Shown: piece by piece, positions 9,708 to 19,456 of the stretch
How the letters are laid out: each line of letters begins with the position of its first letter
Position numbering within the stretch: position 1 is the stretch's first letter
Assembly: GCF_003116015.1 (NCBI RefSeq)
Contig: NZ_LGQZ01000027.1
Span: 158,484 to 222,483, forward strand
Reading direction: 5' to 3'
Length of the DNA: 64,000 nt
From: Azospirillum sp. TSO22-1
GTDB taxonomy: Bacteria; Pseudomonadota; Alphaproteobacteria; Azospirillales; Azospirillaceae
Program-made: the position numbers and the translations under genes
The notes under the pieces: generated by a model
The model's input: the letters and a program-made list of their open reading frames with translations, nothing else
The model's database searches: none
Told to the model about the DNA's origin: nothing

Positions 9708-12700
9708 ATGGCGAACGCGGCACGGCCTGGTCCTTCACGCCTGCGGGACGCGGTCGGCAAGAGCATCGATGGGACCAACAAGCTTCTGCTCAGGCCGGCG
9801 GCCGGACAGACCCCGCCTGAGAGCACGCCCATGGCGGAATACAAGGCGCTGTTCGACGAATACCGGGAGATCTGGGGACGGTCGGCCGCGCTTGACGCCG
9901 CCGAGGAGCGCGTGAAGGCGCAGGCCGCCACGATGGACCCGACCGAGCGCAGCCGGTGCGAGCACGACGCGGTGGATCATTACCGTGCCGCGGTCGCCGA
10001 ACGTGCCAAGGTGGGGACGCCGCAGGCCGCGCTGTGCCTGTCCGGCGGCGGCATCCGCAGCGCGGCCTTCGCGCTCGGCGTCATCCAGGGGCTGGCGCGC
10101 GAGGGGCTGCTGACGCAGTTCCATTACCTGTCGACGGTGTCCGGCGGCGGGTACATCGGCGGCTGGCTGTCCCGCTGGATCCGGGACGAGATGCTCGGGG
10201 GGAGGACGCCCCGCGAAGCCGTGCGCCAGGTCGAGGCCGAGCTGTCCACCAGCGGGGCGGTGGAACCGCCGGCGCTGAAGCGCCTGCGGGAGCTGACCAA
10301 CTTCCTGACGCCGGAGGTCGGCGCCGCGTCGGTGGACACCTGGACCGGCGTGGTGCTGTACATCCGCAACGTGCTGCTGAACTGGGGGGTGTTCCTGCCG
10401 GCGCTGATGTGCGCCGCCCTCCTGCCGAACCTGGTCGCCCGCGGCATGGACGGGCTGGAGGGAGCGCGCGGCGGGGCGCCGCTCGCCCTCTCGGTCCTGC
10501 TCCTGCTTGTCGGGCTCGCGGCCTATGCCGCCGGCCTGTACCGGGCGTGCCGGTACCTGCCGAGCCATCGGATCGGCGGGCCGCCGTTGCAGCCGCCGCG
10601 CGGCACCGCGCTCGAACCGAAGGGCAGGGCGCACGTCGTCATCATCTCCTGCGCCATGGTCTGGGCGTTCGCCTGCGCGCTGTTCCTGGGATCGGTGTCC
10701 GGCACCAACTGGTTTGGGGCGGCCGTCGTCGATCTGCCGTCGGTCCTTCCCGGCGCGTCGTGGGTGGCGGACCGGTGCGCGTCCTTCAAGTGCCTGACGA
10801 TGCCGTCGAAGGACGCCATTGCGGCGGCGGGGGTGACCCTGCCGCCTTTGCTGACGCCGGACGGCCCCGACCCGCGCGGTCCGTTGGCGGTGTGGCTGGG
10901 CGTGCTGACCTGGTGCGCGTCGATGGCCGCCTATCTGGCGGCGTGGTGGCGTGCGCGCGGCGAGGACCCGGGGGCGTTCCGCTCCTGGAACCTGCTGTCC
11001 TGGACGCTGTCGTCGGTGTTCGGTGCGCTCCTGCTGACCGGCGGGTGCCTGGTCCTGTGGCGGGTCGGCCCGGTGTGGCAGTTCGACGCGCTGGCGGCCC
11101 TGGGGCCGGTGTGGGTGGCCGTCGCCTGCCTGGCGCAGGCGTCGCTGCACAGCGGGATCCGCCGGCAGCGGCCGGACGGCGACGATGACCGGGAATGGAT
11201 CGCGCGGGTCAGCGCGGTGTGCCTGCAACTGACCGCCGCGTGGGGGCTGCTCGCGGCGGCGTGCCTGCTGCTGCCCCGCTTCCTGTGGGACGGGCAGACC
11301 ACGCTGGCGTGGAGCAGCAGCGCCGTGGCCGCCGCGTCCACGCTGTTCTCCGCGTTCGGCGGCAGCAGCGCCTGGTCGAAAGCCGGCAAGGTGATGACGC
11401 TGTGCGGTGCGTCGCTCAAGATCGCGCTGTCGGTGGCGGCGGCCGTGGGCATCGCCGGGCTGCTGGCGCTGTTCAGCCGGCTGCAGGTCAATGTCCTGAT
11501 CGGCTGGCTGGGCGATGCCGACGCGCAGGCGCTGTGGCAGGACAAGCTGTTCGGTTCCCTGGTGCTCCTCGCCGCCTTCATGGCGGGGCTGGCCGCCCTC
11601 ATGTCCTACCGGGTGGGCGTCAACCGCTTCTCCATGCACGGCTTCTACCGCAACCGTCTGGCGCGCGCCTTCCTGGGCTCGGCGCACGAGGGGCGCGAGC
11701 CGCATCCGTTCACCGGCTTCGACAGCGGCGACAACCCGCGCATGTGGGAACTGGCGACCGAGGCGAACACGCCGCCCCGGGATGACGACCATCCGCGGCG
11801 GGTCCTCTTCCCCGTGGTCAACGTCGCGCTGAACCTGACCAAGAGCACCCGGCTCGCCTGGCAGGAGCGCAAGGCGATGTCGTTCACCATCACCCCGCTG
11901 GCCTGCGGCAGCGCCGACCTGCAGCCCCGCACGCCGGAGCACGGGCTGAGCCTGAAGGAACTGCGGGATCCCATGGCCTGCCGCAGCGGCGCCTATGTCT
12001 CGTCGAAGGTCTACGGCGGGCCGGAGATTCCCGACGATTCCTGGCAGTACGCCACGCCGCCCGGCAACGGCGCGCCCGGGAATTCGTTCACCGCGTCGCC
12101 GCCGGGCATCAGTCTGGCGACGGCCATGACGCTCTCCGGCGCCGCGGCCAGCCCGAACATGGGCTACCACTCGACCAAGGCGACGGCGTTCCTGATGACG
12201 CTGTTCAACGTGCGCCTCGGCGCCTGGCTGCCCAACCCGGCCTATGCGGTCCGCGAGTTGTGGACGAAGCCCGAGCCGCGCTTCGGGCTGGTGCCCATGC
12301 TCGACGAACTGGCCGGCCAGGCGGACGAGCGCGGGCCGTACGTCTACCTCTCCGACGGCGGGCACTTCGACAACCTGGGCATCTACGAGATGGTGCGGCG
12401 GCGCTGCCGGCTGATCCTGGTCAGCGACGCCGGCTGCGACCCGGCCTGCGGGTTCGAGGATCTCGGCAACGCCGTCCGCAAATGCATGATCGACCAGAAC
12501 GTCGGCATCGAGTTCCAGCCGGTGCGCATCGCCGCGCGCGGCAAGGACGACAAGGCCGACAAGGACGCCGTCGCCTTCGCCGTCGGCACCATCCGCTACC
12601 CCGAGGGTGGCAAGGGCATGATCCTCTACATCAAGCCGACCTACCTGCCGGACCTGCCGCTCGACGTGCAGGCCTATGCCCTGGCCAACAAGGATTTCCC

Positions 12701-12914
12701 GCACCAGAGCACCGGCGACCAGTGGTTCAGCGAGTCGCAGTTCGAAAGCTACCGCGGGCTGGGCCTGGAGACCATGAAACAGCTGTTCAAGGGCAAGCCG
12801 ACCGGCACGCTGGACCAGTTCTTCGGCGCGTTCGCCGCGCCGTCGTCCGCCCCGCCGCCGCCGAACGGAGGCCTCGCGGCCAAGCTGAAGATCGTCGATG
12901 TCGCCGGTCCGTGA
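9708..12914 (+). CDS. Large membrane-anchored patatin-like phospholipase
   Basis: 1068 residues, far longer than ordinary bacterial patatins (300-400). The phospholipase elements lie at both ends: the oxyanion-hole glycines LCLSGGGIRSAAFALGV (about residue 110) and nucleophile motif STVSGGGYIGGWL (about 140), and the catalytic Asp in YLSDGGHFDNLGIYEM (about 885). The nucleophile box reads TVSGG, so the first Gly of GxSxG is Thr. Between them, roughly residues 220-650, are about ten hydrophobic segments, so the catalytic domain is split by a large membrane region. It is probably an inner-membrane lipase, with lipid substrate unknown. The start at 9708 is chosen from AGGGGAGGG just upstream; the frame opens earlier at 9603. 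It seems to be monocistronic. Confidence 0.85.
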   Translation: MANAARPGPSRLRDAVGKSIDGTNKLLLRPAAGQTPPESTPMAEYKALFDEYREIWGRSAALDAAEERVKAQAATMDPTERSRCEHDAVDHYRAAVAERAKVGTPQAALCLSGGGIRSAAFALGVIQGLAREGLLTQFHYLSTVSGGGYIGGWLSRWIRDEMLGGRTPREAVRQVEAELSTSGAVEPPALKRLRELTNFLTPEVGAASVDTWTGVVLYIRNVLLNWGVFLPALMCAALLPNLVARGMDGLEGARGGAPLALSVLLLLVGLAAYAAGLYRACRYLPSHRIGGPPLQPPRGTALEPKGRAHVVIISCAMVWAFACALFLGSVSGTNWFGAAVVDLPSVLPGASWVADRCASFKCLTMPSKDAIAAAGVTLPPLLTPDGPDPRGPLAVWLGVLTWCASMAAYLAAWWRARGEDPGAFRSWNLLSWTLSSVFGALLLTGGCLVLWRVGPVWQFDALAALGPVWVAVACLAQASLHSGIRRQRPDGDDDREWIARVSAVCLQLTAAWGLLAAACLLLPRFLWDGQTTLAWSSSAVAAASTLFSAFGGSSAWSKAGKVMTLCGASLKIALSVAAAVGIAGLLALFSRLQVNVLIGWLGDADAQALWQDKLFGSLVLLAAFMAGLAALMSYRVGVNRFSMHGFYRNRLARAFLGSAHEGREPHPFTGFDSGDNPRMWELATEANTPPRDDDHPRRVLFPVVNVALNLTKSTRLAWQERKAMSFTITPLACGSADLQPRTPEHGLSLKELRDPMACRSGAYVSSKVYGGPEIPDDSWQYATPPGNGAPGNSFTASPPGISLATAMTLSGAAASPNMGYHSTKATAFLMTLFNVRLGAWLPNPAYAVRELWTKPEPRFGLVPMLDELAGQADERGPYVYLSDGGHFDNLGIYEMVRRRCRLILVSDAGCDPACGFEDLGNAVRKCMIDQNVGIEFQPVRIAARGKDDKADKDAVAFAVGTIRYPEGGKGMILYIKPTYLPDLPLDVQAYALANKDFPHQSTGDQWFSESQFESYRGLGLETMKQLFKGKPTGTLDQFFGAFAAPSSAPPPPNGGLAAKLKIVDVAGP

Positions 12915-13029
12915 AACAAGGGCCCAAGACAAGCACCCGTGACAAATGCGCCCGTCTCCCGCGAACGCTACGTTTCGTTAAGAACCATTAAGTTTAAATC
13001 CGCCTATCGCGTTCGGCGGGGGATAGGCG

Positions 13030-13992
13030 ATGCGGCGGATGCTCGGCGGGTTGCTGGTGGTGGTGTGCGCGCTGGCCCTCACCGCGGGAGACGCCGACGC
13101 GAAGCCGCGCAAGCACCGTCATGGAAAGAAGGCGGTCGCCTCGCGGGTGATCGCCAACAAGGGCTACAACCCGATCGCCTGGAGCCGCACCGACGGTCCG
13201 GCGCAGGGAGCGGCGCAGGCCATCGGCGGCTACGCGGCGGGATGCCTGTCGGGTGGCATGGCGCTGCCGGGCGAGGGCACTGGATACCAGGTGATCCGCC
13301 TGTCGCGGCAGCGCAACTACGGCCACCCGGCGCTGGTGGAGTTCCTCAGGGGCTTCGGCCAGAAGGTGGCGACGGCCGGGCTGGGAACCGCGCTGATCGG
13401 CGACATGTCGCAGGCGCGCGGCGGGCCGATGAGCTTCGGCCACGCCAGCCACCAGATCGGCCTGGACGCCGACGTCTGGCTGCGCCTCGACCTGCCGCCC
13501 ATGGGCCGCGCCGCGCGCGAGCACCTGGAGGAGATCAAGTACGTCGATTACGACGACCGCCGCGTCACCGGGGACTGGTCGGCGAAGCAGGCGGAGATGA
13601 TCCGCATCGCCGCCAGCGACCCGCGCGTGTCGCGCATCTTCGTCAGCCCGGCCATCAAGCGGGAGTTGTGCGTCAGGGAGTGGAAGAGCCGCGACTGGCT
13701 GGGCAAGCTGCGCCCCTGGCACGGCCACGACGGCCACATGCATGTCCGCCTGAGCTGCCCGCCGGGCAGCCCGCAGTGCGAGGAGCAGCGCGAGCGGCCG
13801 GACGGCGACGGCTGCGACGACGACCTGCAGGGCTGGCTGCGCCGCGCGGTGCCGGTGACCGAGACCCCGCCCGAGCGGGCGCGCCCGCGCAACCCGCACC
13901 TGCCGTCCGCCTGTCAGGCGGTGCTGCGCTCGGGCGGAACCCGCATCGCCGCCGCCCCGGCAACGAAGGTCGGTGCGACAACTATTGATTAG
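13030..13992 (+). CDS. mepA: Penicillin-insensitive murein endopeptidase (MepA family)
   Basis: 320 residues with a signal peptide (residues 1-24, MRRMLGGLLVVVCALALTAG then ADA). Periplasmic LAS-type zinc peptidase that cuts D-Ala-mesoDAP cross-links in peptidoglycan. Zinc and catalytic residues are visible in SFGHASHQIGLDADVW (His/Asp) and in WHGHDGHMHVRLSCP. Cysteines in the C-terminal half (SCPPGSPQC, DGC, SACQ) fit the disulphides of MepA. A GGGGGATAGG site precedes the ATG. It is followed on the same strand by a methyltransferase gene with an 80-base gap. Confidence 0.92.
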   Translation: MRRMLGGLLVVVCALALTAGDADAKPRKHRHGKKAVASRVIANKGYNPIAWSRTDGPAQGAAQAIGGYAAGCLSGGMALPGEGTGYQVIRLSRQRNYGHPALVEFLRGFGQKVATAGLGTALIGDMSQARGGPMSFGHASHQIGLDADVWLRLDLPPMGRAAREHLEEIKYVDYDDRRVTGDWSAKQAEMIRIAASDPRVSRIFVSPAIKRELCVREWKSRDWLGKLRPWHGHDGHMHVRLSCPPGSPQCEEQRERPDGDGCDDDLQGWLRRAVPVTETPPERARPRNPHLPSACQAVLRSGGTRIAAAPATKVGATTID

Positions 13993-14072
13993 CCTTGGGC
14001 GGGGGCGTTACGATAACGTCAGCATCGTATCGTACTCACCCCTGGATCAAGCGCGCCGGAGCGCGCCGTGCG

Positions 14073-15026
14073 ATGACCGACAAGACCGAGCCTGGTGACG
14101 CTCCGCACCTCAAGCTGAAGACCCGCCTGCACGCGTGGTGGGAGGGCTATGACCTTGCCGGGCTGAAGCGGCGCAAGGGCGAGGACCCGGCCGAGTCCGC
14201 TCCCGCTGCGACGGCCAAGCCGGCCGGCAAGCCGCCGGAGGCCGGGCAGAACCGCTGGGGCAAGCCGCTGTGGAACGCCACCCGAATCGAGGTGGCGGAG
14301 CGGCTGTGGGGCAAGGGTTTCAGCACGCCGGGCGGAACCGAGCACATCTCCTATCTGGTCAAGCCGATGGGCCTCAACCCGGCGATGAGCGCGCTCGACC
14401 TCTCGGCCGGCCTGGGCGGCGCCAGCCGCACCATGGCGCAGCAGTTCGGCTGCTGGGTGACCGGGCTGGAGGCCTCGCCGCTGCTCGCCAAGGCGGGGAT
14501 GGAGCGCTCGCACATGGCCGGGCTCGACAAGCGCGCGCCCATCGAGGGCTACGACCCCGAGCGCTTCAGCTTCCCCAAGCGGGTCGACGGCATCGTCTAC
14601 AAGGAGGGCCTGTTCACCGTCCGCGACAAGGACCAGATGTTCGACGGCATCGAGGCGTCCCTGAAGCCGCGCGGCCACCTGCTGATCACCGACTACATCC
14701 TCGGCCCCAAGCCGAATCGCGGGTTGGTCGCCGCCTGGGCCGAGCACGAGCCGCTGGAACCCAACCTGTGGTCGCTGGAGCAGATGCAGAACGCCTTCGC
14801 CCAGCGCAACCTCGACCTGCGCATCGCCGAGGACATCACCGACACCCACCGCCACCTGATCCTCACCGCGCTGCAGGGCTTCACCCAGGTGCTGGAGCAG
14901 TACTCCCTGGCGCACGACACCAAGGTGGCGGTGATGGACGAGATCGAACTGTGGGCGCGGCGCGTGTCGGCGCTCGACAACGGGCTGCGCTGCTACCGGT
15001 TCTACGCGCTGAAGCCGGCCGAGTAG
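14073..15026 (+). CDS. SAM-dependent methyltransferase
   Basis: 317 residues. The class I methyltransferase motif I is LDLSAGLGGASRTMAQ (about residues 110-125), followed by GLEASPLL as motif II and a later LLITDYILGP strand. The N-terminal 75 residues are charged and Ala/Pro-rich (AESAPAATAKPAGKPPEAGQ). The substrate cannot be told from sequence; the overall look is of small-molecule methyltransferases of the ubiquinone/sterol type. The ATG at 14073 was chosen over a TTG at 13995 because the extra residues are not conserved-looking; the ribosome site is weak (GGAGC). Confidence 0.75.
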   Translation: MTDKTEPGDAPHLKLKTRLHAWWEGYDLAGLKRRKGEDPAESAPAATAKPAGKPPEAGQNRWGKPLWNATRIEVAERLWGKGFSTPGGTEHISYLVKPMGLNPAMSALDLSAGLGGASRTMAQQFGCWVTGLEASPLLAKAGMERSHMAGLDKRAPIEGYDPERFSFPKRVDGIVYKEGLFTVRDKDQMFDGIEASLKPRGHLLITDYILGPKPNRGLVAAWAEHEPLEPNLWSLEQMQNAFAQRNLDLRIAEDITDTHRHLILTALQGFTQVLEQYSLAHDTKVAVMDEIELWARRVSALDNGLRCYRFYALKPAE

Positions 15027-15054
15027 GGGAGTCGCCGGCGGGTGCCATCGGGCG

Positions 15055-15083
15055 TTGACACGCCCGATCCACCGCACTATGTT
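15055..15083 (+). promoter_or_regulatory. Sigma-70 promoter of rpmJ
   Basis: TTGACA (15055-15060), 17 bases, then TATGTT (15078-15083). The transcript would begin about 45 bases before the rpmJ ATG. This is one of the best housekeeping promoters in the window. Confidence 0.8.
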
Positions 15084-15132
15084 CCGCGCCCTACGAACAC
15101 GCCGCTGATCTCAAGCACCAGGAATTCGTATC

Positions 15133-15258
15133 ATGAAGATCGTGAACTCGCTCAAGTCGATGAAGACGCGCCACAAGGCTTGCCGCGTGATTCGCCGCAA
15201 GGGCCGCGTCTATGTCATCAACAAGCAGAACCCGCGCTTCAAGGCCCGCCAGGGCTGA
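15133..15258 (+). CDS. rpmJ: 50S ribosomal protein L36
   Basis: A 41-residue basic protein: [20 protein letters not shown] at the start, then [20 protein letters not shown]. This is the L36 type with only one cysteine, i.e. the zinc-free form lacking the CxxC...CxxxxH ribbon, as is usual in alphaproteobacteria. AGGA lies nine bases before the ATG. It has its own promoter and terminator and is therefore a single-gene unit. Confidence 0.95.
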   Translation: MKIVNSLKSMKTRHKACRVIRRKGRVYVINKQNPRFKARQG

Positions 15259-15305
15259 TACCGCCGGCCGGTCCGCCCGGCCGCGCCGCAGTTGAGCGTG
15301 TTCAG

Positions 15306-15334
15306 GCCGCGCCGGTGTTCCCGGCGCGGCTTTG
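15306..15334 (+). terminator. Rho-independent terminator of rpmJ
   Basis: GCCGCGCCGG-TGTTC-CCGGCGCGGC forms a perfect 10-base stem with a five-base loop, followed by TTTGCTTTT. Confidence 0.85.
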
Positions 15335-15415
15335 CTTTTGCCTGAATCCTTTCCTTGCCCGGCCGCTTTTGCCGGTGCTACCACTTGACGAAACAAGTGG
15401 GAGGAGAGGGCCGGC

Positions 15416-16903
15416 ATGAAGATGCCCACCCCGGACGCGGGAATCATCTCCCGCCGCCGCGAGATCGTCGAGCGCCTGCGCGCCATCGTGCCCGGCGAAG
15501 GCGTCATCGTCGACGAGGACGAGCTGCGCGCCTACGAGTGCGACGGCCTCACCGCCTACCGCCAGCCGCCGCTCGTCGTCGTTCTGCCCAGCAACACCCA
15601 ACAGGTCTCGCAGGTGCTCAAGGCCTGCAAGGAGATGGGCGTCAAGGTCGTGCCGCGCGGGGCGGGGACCTCGCTGTCGGGCGGGGCGCTGCCGCTGGCC
15701 GACGGCATCCTGCTCGGCCTGGGCAAGTTCAACCGGATCCTTGAGGTCGACTACGACAACCGCTGCGTCGTGGCGCAGCCGGGGGTGACCAACCTCGGCA
15801 TCTCCAACGCGGTGGCGCACAAGGGCTTCTATTACGCGCCCGATCCCTCCAGCCAGATCGCCTGCACCATCGGCGGCAACATCGCCGAGAATTCCGGCGG
15901 CGTGCACTGCCTGAAGTACGGGCTGACCACCAACAACGTGCTGGGCGTCGAGATGGTGCTGATGGACGGCACCGTCCTGCGCCTGGGCGGCAAGCATCTT
16001 GAGGCCGGCGGCTACGACCTCATGGGGATCGTCACCGGCTCGGAGGGGCTGCTGGGCGTCGTCACCGAGGTGACGGTGCGCATCCTGAAGAAGCCGGCCA
16101 CGGCGCGCGCCGTGCTGCTGGGCTTCCCGACCAACGAGCAGGCCGGCGACTGCGTCGCCGCCATCATCGCCGCCGGCATCATCCCCGGCGGCATGGAGAT
16201 GATGGACAAGCCCGCCATCCACGCCGCCGAGGACTTCGTCCACGCCAACTATCCCCTCGACGTGGAAGCGCTGCTGATCGTCGAACTGGACGGCCCGCCG
16301 GCCGAGGTGGACTACCTGATCGGCACGGTCGAGGCGATCGCCAGGGACAAGGGCGCCGTCTACGCCCGCGTCTCCAACAGCGAGGAGGAGCGGCTGGTGT
16401 TCTGGGCCGGCCGCAAGGCGGCCTTCCCGGCGGTCGGCCGCATCAGCCCCGACTACTACTGCATGGACGGCACGATCCCGCGCAAGAAGCTGCCGCTGGT
16501 GTTGCAGCGCATGCGCGAGCTGTCGGAGAAGCACGGGCTGCGAGTCGCCAACGTCTTCCACGCCGGCGACGGCAACCTGCACCCGCTGATCCTCTACGAC
16601 GCCAACAACCCCGGCGAACTGGAGCGCGCGGAGGAGTTCGGCAACGACATCCTGCGCCTGTGCGTCGACGTCGGCGGCGTGCTGACCGGCGAGCACGGGG
16701 TGGGCGTCGAGAAGCGCGACCTGATGACCCACCAGTTCGCCGAAGCCGACCTGAAGCAGCAGCAGCGCCTGAAATGCGCCTTCGACCCGGACGGCCTGCT
16801 GAATCCCGGCAAGGTCTTCCCCGAGCTGCACCGCTGCGCCGAGCTTGGCCGCCTGCACATCTCCGGCGGCAAGCTGCCGTTCCCCGACATTCCGAGGTTC
16901 TGA
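15416..16903 (+). CDS. glcD: Glycolate oxidase FAD subunit GlcD
   Basis: 495 residues, close to the 499 of E. coli GlcD. FAD-linked oxidase (PCMH fold) with the FAD-binding stretch VVPRGAGTSLSGGALP (about 83-98), NIAENSGGVHCLKYG, and the C-terminal GDGNLHPLIL and GEHGVGVEKRDL motifs of the VAO family. With GlcE and GlcF it oxidises glycolate to glyoxylate at the inner membrane and passes electrons to quinone. First gene of glcDEF; the gap to glcE is six bases. A GGAGGAGAGGGCC ribosome site precedes the ATG. Confidence 0.93.
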   Translation: MKMPTPDAGIISRRREIVERLRAIVPGEGVIVDEDELRAYECDGLTAYRQPPLVVVLPSNTQQVSQVLKACKEMGVKVVPRGAGTSLSGGALPLADGILLGLGKFNRILEVDYDNRCVVAQPGVTNLGISNAVAHKGFYYAPDPSSQIACTIGGNIAENSGGVHCLKYGLTTNNVLGVEMVLMDGTVLRLGGKHLEAGGYDLMGIVTGSEGLLGVVTEVTVRILKKPATARAVLLGFPTNEQAGDCVAAIIAAGIIPGGMEMMDKPAIHAAEDFVHANYPLDVEALLIVELDGPPAEVDYLIGTVEAIARDKGAVYARVSNSEEERLVFWAGRKAAFPAVGRISPDYYCMDGTIPRKKLPLVLQRMRELSEKHGLRVANVFHAGDGNLHPLILYDANNPGELERAEEFGNDILRLCVDVGGVLTGEHGVGVEKRDLMTHQFAEADLKQQQRLKCAFDPDGLLNPGKVFPELHRCAELGRLHISGGKLPFPDIPRF

Positions 16904-16909
16904 GGCCGT

Positions 16910-18109
16910 ATGACGATCACGACCTTCAAGCCCGACACCGCCGCCCAGCTCGCCGACTCGATGCAGTGGGCCCTCAGCCACGGCGAGCCGCTGGAGGTGC
17001 TGGGCACCGGAACCAAGCGCCGCCTGGGCCGCCCGGTGCAGGCCGCCTATGCGCTCGACCTCTCCGCGCTGTCCGGCGTGGTGGCCTACGAGCCGGAGGA
17101 ACTGGTGCTGACCGTCAGGACCGGCACGCCGCTCGCCGAGGTGCTGCCGATGCTGGCCGCGCGGCGCCAGCACTTCGCCTTCGAGCCGCAGGACCTCGGG
17201 CCGCTGTACGGCCTGCCTGCGGGTGGCGGCACGGTGGGCGGCATGCTGGCCGCCGGGCTGACCGGGCCGCGGCGCATCCAGGCCGGTTCGGCGCGCGACC
17301 ACTTCCTCGGCGTCGAGGGCGTGTCGGGACGCGGCGAGGTCTATAAGGGCGGCGGCAAGGTGGTGAAGAACGTCACCGGCTACGACATGCCCAAGCTGAT
17401 GGCCGGCTCCATGGGCACGCTGACCGCGATGACCGAGGTGACGCTGAAGGTGCTCCCGGCGCCGGAGGACGTGCGGACGCTGGTGCTGCTCGGCAAGGGC
17501 GACGCCGAAGCGGTGCGGGCGCTGACCTCCGCCTTGCAGAGCCCGCACGAGGTGTCGGGTGCCGCGCACCTGCCGGCCGCCGTGGCGGCGCGCTCGGGCG
17601 TGGTGGCGCGGCTTGGCGGTGCTGCGACCTGCATCCGCTTGGAGGGCTTCGGGCCGTCGGTCGCCGCCCGCGTCGCGGCGCTGAAGGACGAGCTGGGCGC
17701 CGACGCGGTGCTGGAGCGGGACGACTCGCTGGCGCTGTGGCGGGAGATCCGGGACGTGGCCTACTTCGTCCAACCGGCCGAGCGGCTGGTGTGGAAACTC
17801 TCCGTCCCCCCCAGCGAAGGCGCCCGCGTCGCCGCGGCCATCCGCGAGATCACGGAAGCGGACGTGTACTTCGACTGGGGCGGCGGCCTGCTGTGGGTCG
17901 CGGCGGAGCCCGGCGATGCCGACATTCGCGAATGCCTGGACGGCACCGGCGGTCATGCCACGCTGATCCGGGCGCCGGACGACGTGCGCGCCTCCGTGCC
18001 CGTCTACCACCCGCAGCCGGAGCCCCTGGCCGCGCTGGCCGCGCGCGTCAAGGAGAGCTTCGATCCCAAACGCCTGTTGAATCCCGGCCGCCTTTACGCG
18101 GGGGTGTGA
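16910..18109 (+). CDS. glcE: Glycolate oxidase subunit GlcE
   Basis: 399 residues. A shorter PCMH FAD-binding protein: GTGTKRRLGRPV, LYGLPAGGGTVGGMLAAGLTG and VKNVTGYDMPKLMAGSMGTL, then a C-terminal half ending in KESFDPKRLLNPGRLY, all as in GlcE. It forms the glycolate dehydrogenase complex with GlcD and GlcF. Six bases after glcD and five bases before glcF, so the three genes are one operon. Confidence 0.92.
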   Translation: MTITTFKPDTAAQLADSMQWALSHGEPLEVLGTGTKRRLGRPVQAAYALDLSALSGVVAYEPEELVLTVRTGTPLAEVLPMLAARRQHFAFEPQDLGPLYGLPAGGGTVGGMLAAGLTGPRRIQAGSARDHFLGVEGVSGRGEVYKGGGKVVKNVTGYDMPKLMAGSMGTLTAMTEVTLKVLPAPEDVRTLVLLGKGDAEAVRALTSALQSPHEVSGAAHLPAAVAARSGVVARLGGAATCIRLEGFGPSVAARVAALKDELGADAVLERDDSLALWREIRDVAYFVQPAERLVWKLSVPPSEGARVAAAIREITEADVYFDWGGGLLWVAAEPGDADIRECLDGTGGHATLIRAPDDVRASVPVYHPQPEPLAALAARVKESFDPKRLLNPGRLYAGV

Positions 18110-18114
18110 GGCCC

Positions 18115-19452
18115 ATGCAGACCAACTTCACCCTCGCCCAGCTCGCCAAGCCCGAAGTCCAGGAGGCCGAGCGCATCCTGCGCAAGTGCGTGCACTGCGG
18201 CTTCTGCACGGCGACGTGCCCGACCTACATCACGCTGGGCGACGAGCTGGACAGCCCGCGCGGCCGCATCTACCAGATCAAGGACATGTTCGAGAAGGGC
18301 GGGCCGCCCTCGCCCAAGGTGGTCAAGCACATCGACCGCTGCCTCTCGTGCCTGTCCTGCATGACCACCTGCCCGTCGGGCGTGGACTACATGCACCTGA
18401 TCGACCGCGGGCGCGAGCACATCGAGAAGACCCACACCCGCTCCCCCGTCGACCGGCACTTGCGCGACCTGCTGGCCAGGGTGCTGCCGAACCCGCGCCT
18501 GTTCCGGCTGGCGCTGCTCGGCGCCTGGGTGGCGCGGCCGTTCCGCAACCTGATACCCGGCCGCATCGGCGCCATGCTGCATCTGGCGCCCAAGTCGGTG
18601 CCGGGGCCGAGTCCCTTCGACCGTCCCGGCGTCTACCCGGCCGAGGGCGTGCGGAAGAAGCGCGTCGCGCTGCTGATCGGCTGCGCCCAGCAGGTGCTGG
18701 CGCCGCAGATCAACGAGGCGACCATCCGCCTGCTGAACCGCCACGGCGTCGAGGTGGTGGTGTCGAAGGGCGCCGACTGCTGTGGCGCGCTCACCCACCA
18801 CATGGGCAAGACCGACCTGTCGCACGGCTCCGCCGCCAGCACCATCGCCGCCTGGGTGCGTGAGATCGACGGGAACGGGCTGGACGCCGTCATCATCAAC
18901 GCGTCCGGCTGCGGCACTACGGTGAAGGACTACGGCCACATGTTCGCCGGCGACGCGCTGGAGGCCGACGCCAAGCGCGTGGCGGCCCTCGCCCGCGACG
19001 TCACCGAGTTCCTGGCGGAGATCGGCCTGACCGAGCCGACGCGCCGCACCGGGCAGGTCATCGCCTACCATTCCGCCTGCTCCATGCAGCACGGCCAGCG
19101 CATCAAGGACCCGCCGCGCGCCCTGCTGCGCACCGCCGGCTTCGAGGTGCGCGAGATCCCCGAAGGGCACATCTGCTGCGGCTCCGCCGGCACCTACAAC
19201 ATGCTGCAGCCCGAGCTGTCGGAGGCGCTGCGCGACCGCAAGGTGCGCAACATCGAGAGCACCGAGCCCGACGCGGTGGCCGCCGGCAACCTCGGCTGCA
19301 TCACCCAGATCGCCACCGGTACCGGCATCCCCATCGTGCACACGGTGGAGCTGCTGGACTGGGCGACCGGCGGCCCGCTGCCGGGCGGGCTGGAGGAGAG
19401 CGAGGCCTTCGCCGGCTGGCCGCCGGCGGCGCACACCCGCGCGGCGGAGTAG
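18115..19452 (+). CDS. glcF: Glycolate oxidase iron-sulfur subunit GlcF
   Basis: 445 residues. Two [4Fe-4S] ferredoxin motifs are seen: CVHCGFCTATCP (about 23-34) and CLSCLSCMTTCP (about 75-86). Two CCG domains follow (DCCGALTHH and ICCGSAGTYN), the pattern of heterodisulfide-reductase-like electron-transfer subunits. It transfers electrons from the GlcDE flavins to quinone. The ATG lies five bases after glcE. The ribosome site of the next gene (pcs) lies inside the last codons of glcF. Confidence 0.94.
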   Translation: MQTNFTLAQLAKPEVQEAERILRKCVHCGFCTATCPTYITLGDELDSPRGRIYQIKDMFEKGGPPSPKVVKHIDRCLSCLSCMTTCPSGVDYMHLIDRGREHIEKTHTRSPVDRHLRDLLARVLPNPRLFRLALLGAWVARPFRNLIPGRIGAMLHLAPKSVPGPSPFDRPGVYPAEGVRKKRVALLIGCAQQVLAPQINEATIRLLNRHGVEVVVSKGADCCGALTHHMGKTDLSHGSAASTIAAWVREIDGNGLDAVIINASGCGTTVKDYGHMFAGDALEADAKRVAALARDVTEFLAEIGLTEPTRRTGQVIAYHSACSMQHGQRIKDPPRALLRTAGFEVREIPEGHICCGSAGTYNMLQPELSEALRDRKVRNIESTEPDAVAAGNLGCITQIATGTGIPIVHTVELLDWATGGPLPGGLEESEAFAGWPPAAHTRAAE

Positions 19453-19456
19453 GGCG

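Noticed and set aside
9735..12932. Very long open frame on the minus strand opposite the patatin gene
   Set aside because: High GC makes stop codons rare in antisense frames; the composition (Arg, His, Gln, Gly-rich) is typical of shadow frames, and the plus strand encodes a protein with recognisable motifs.
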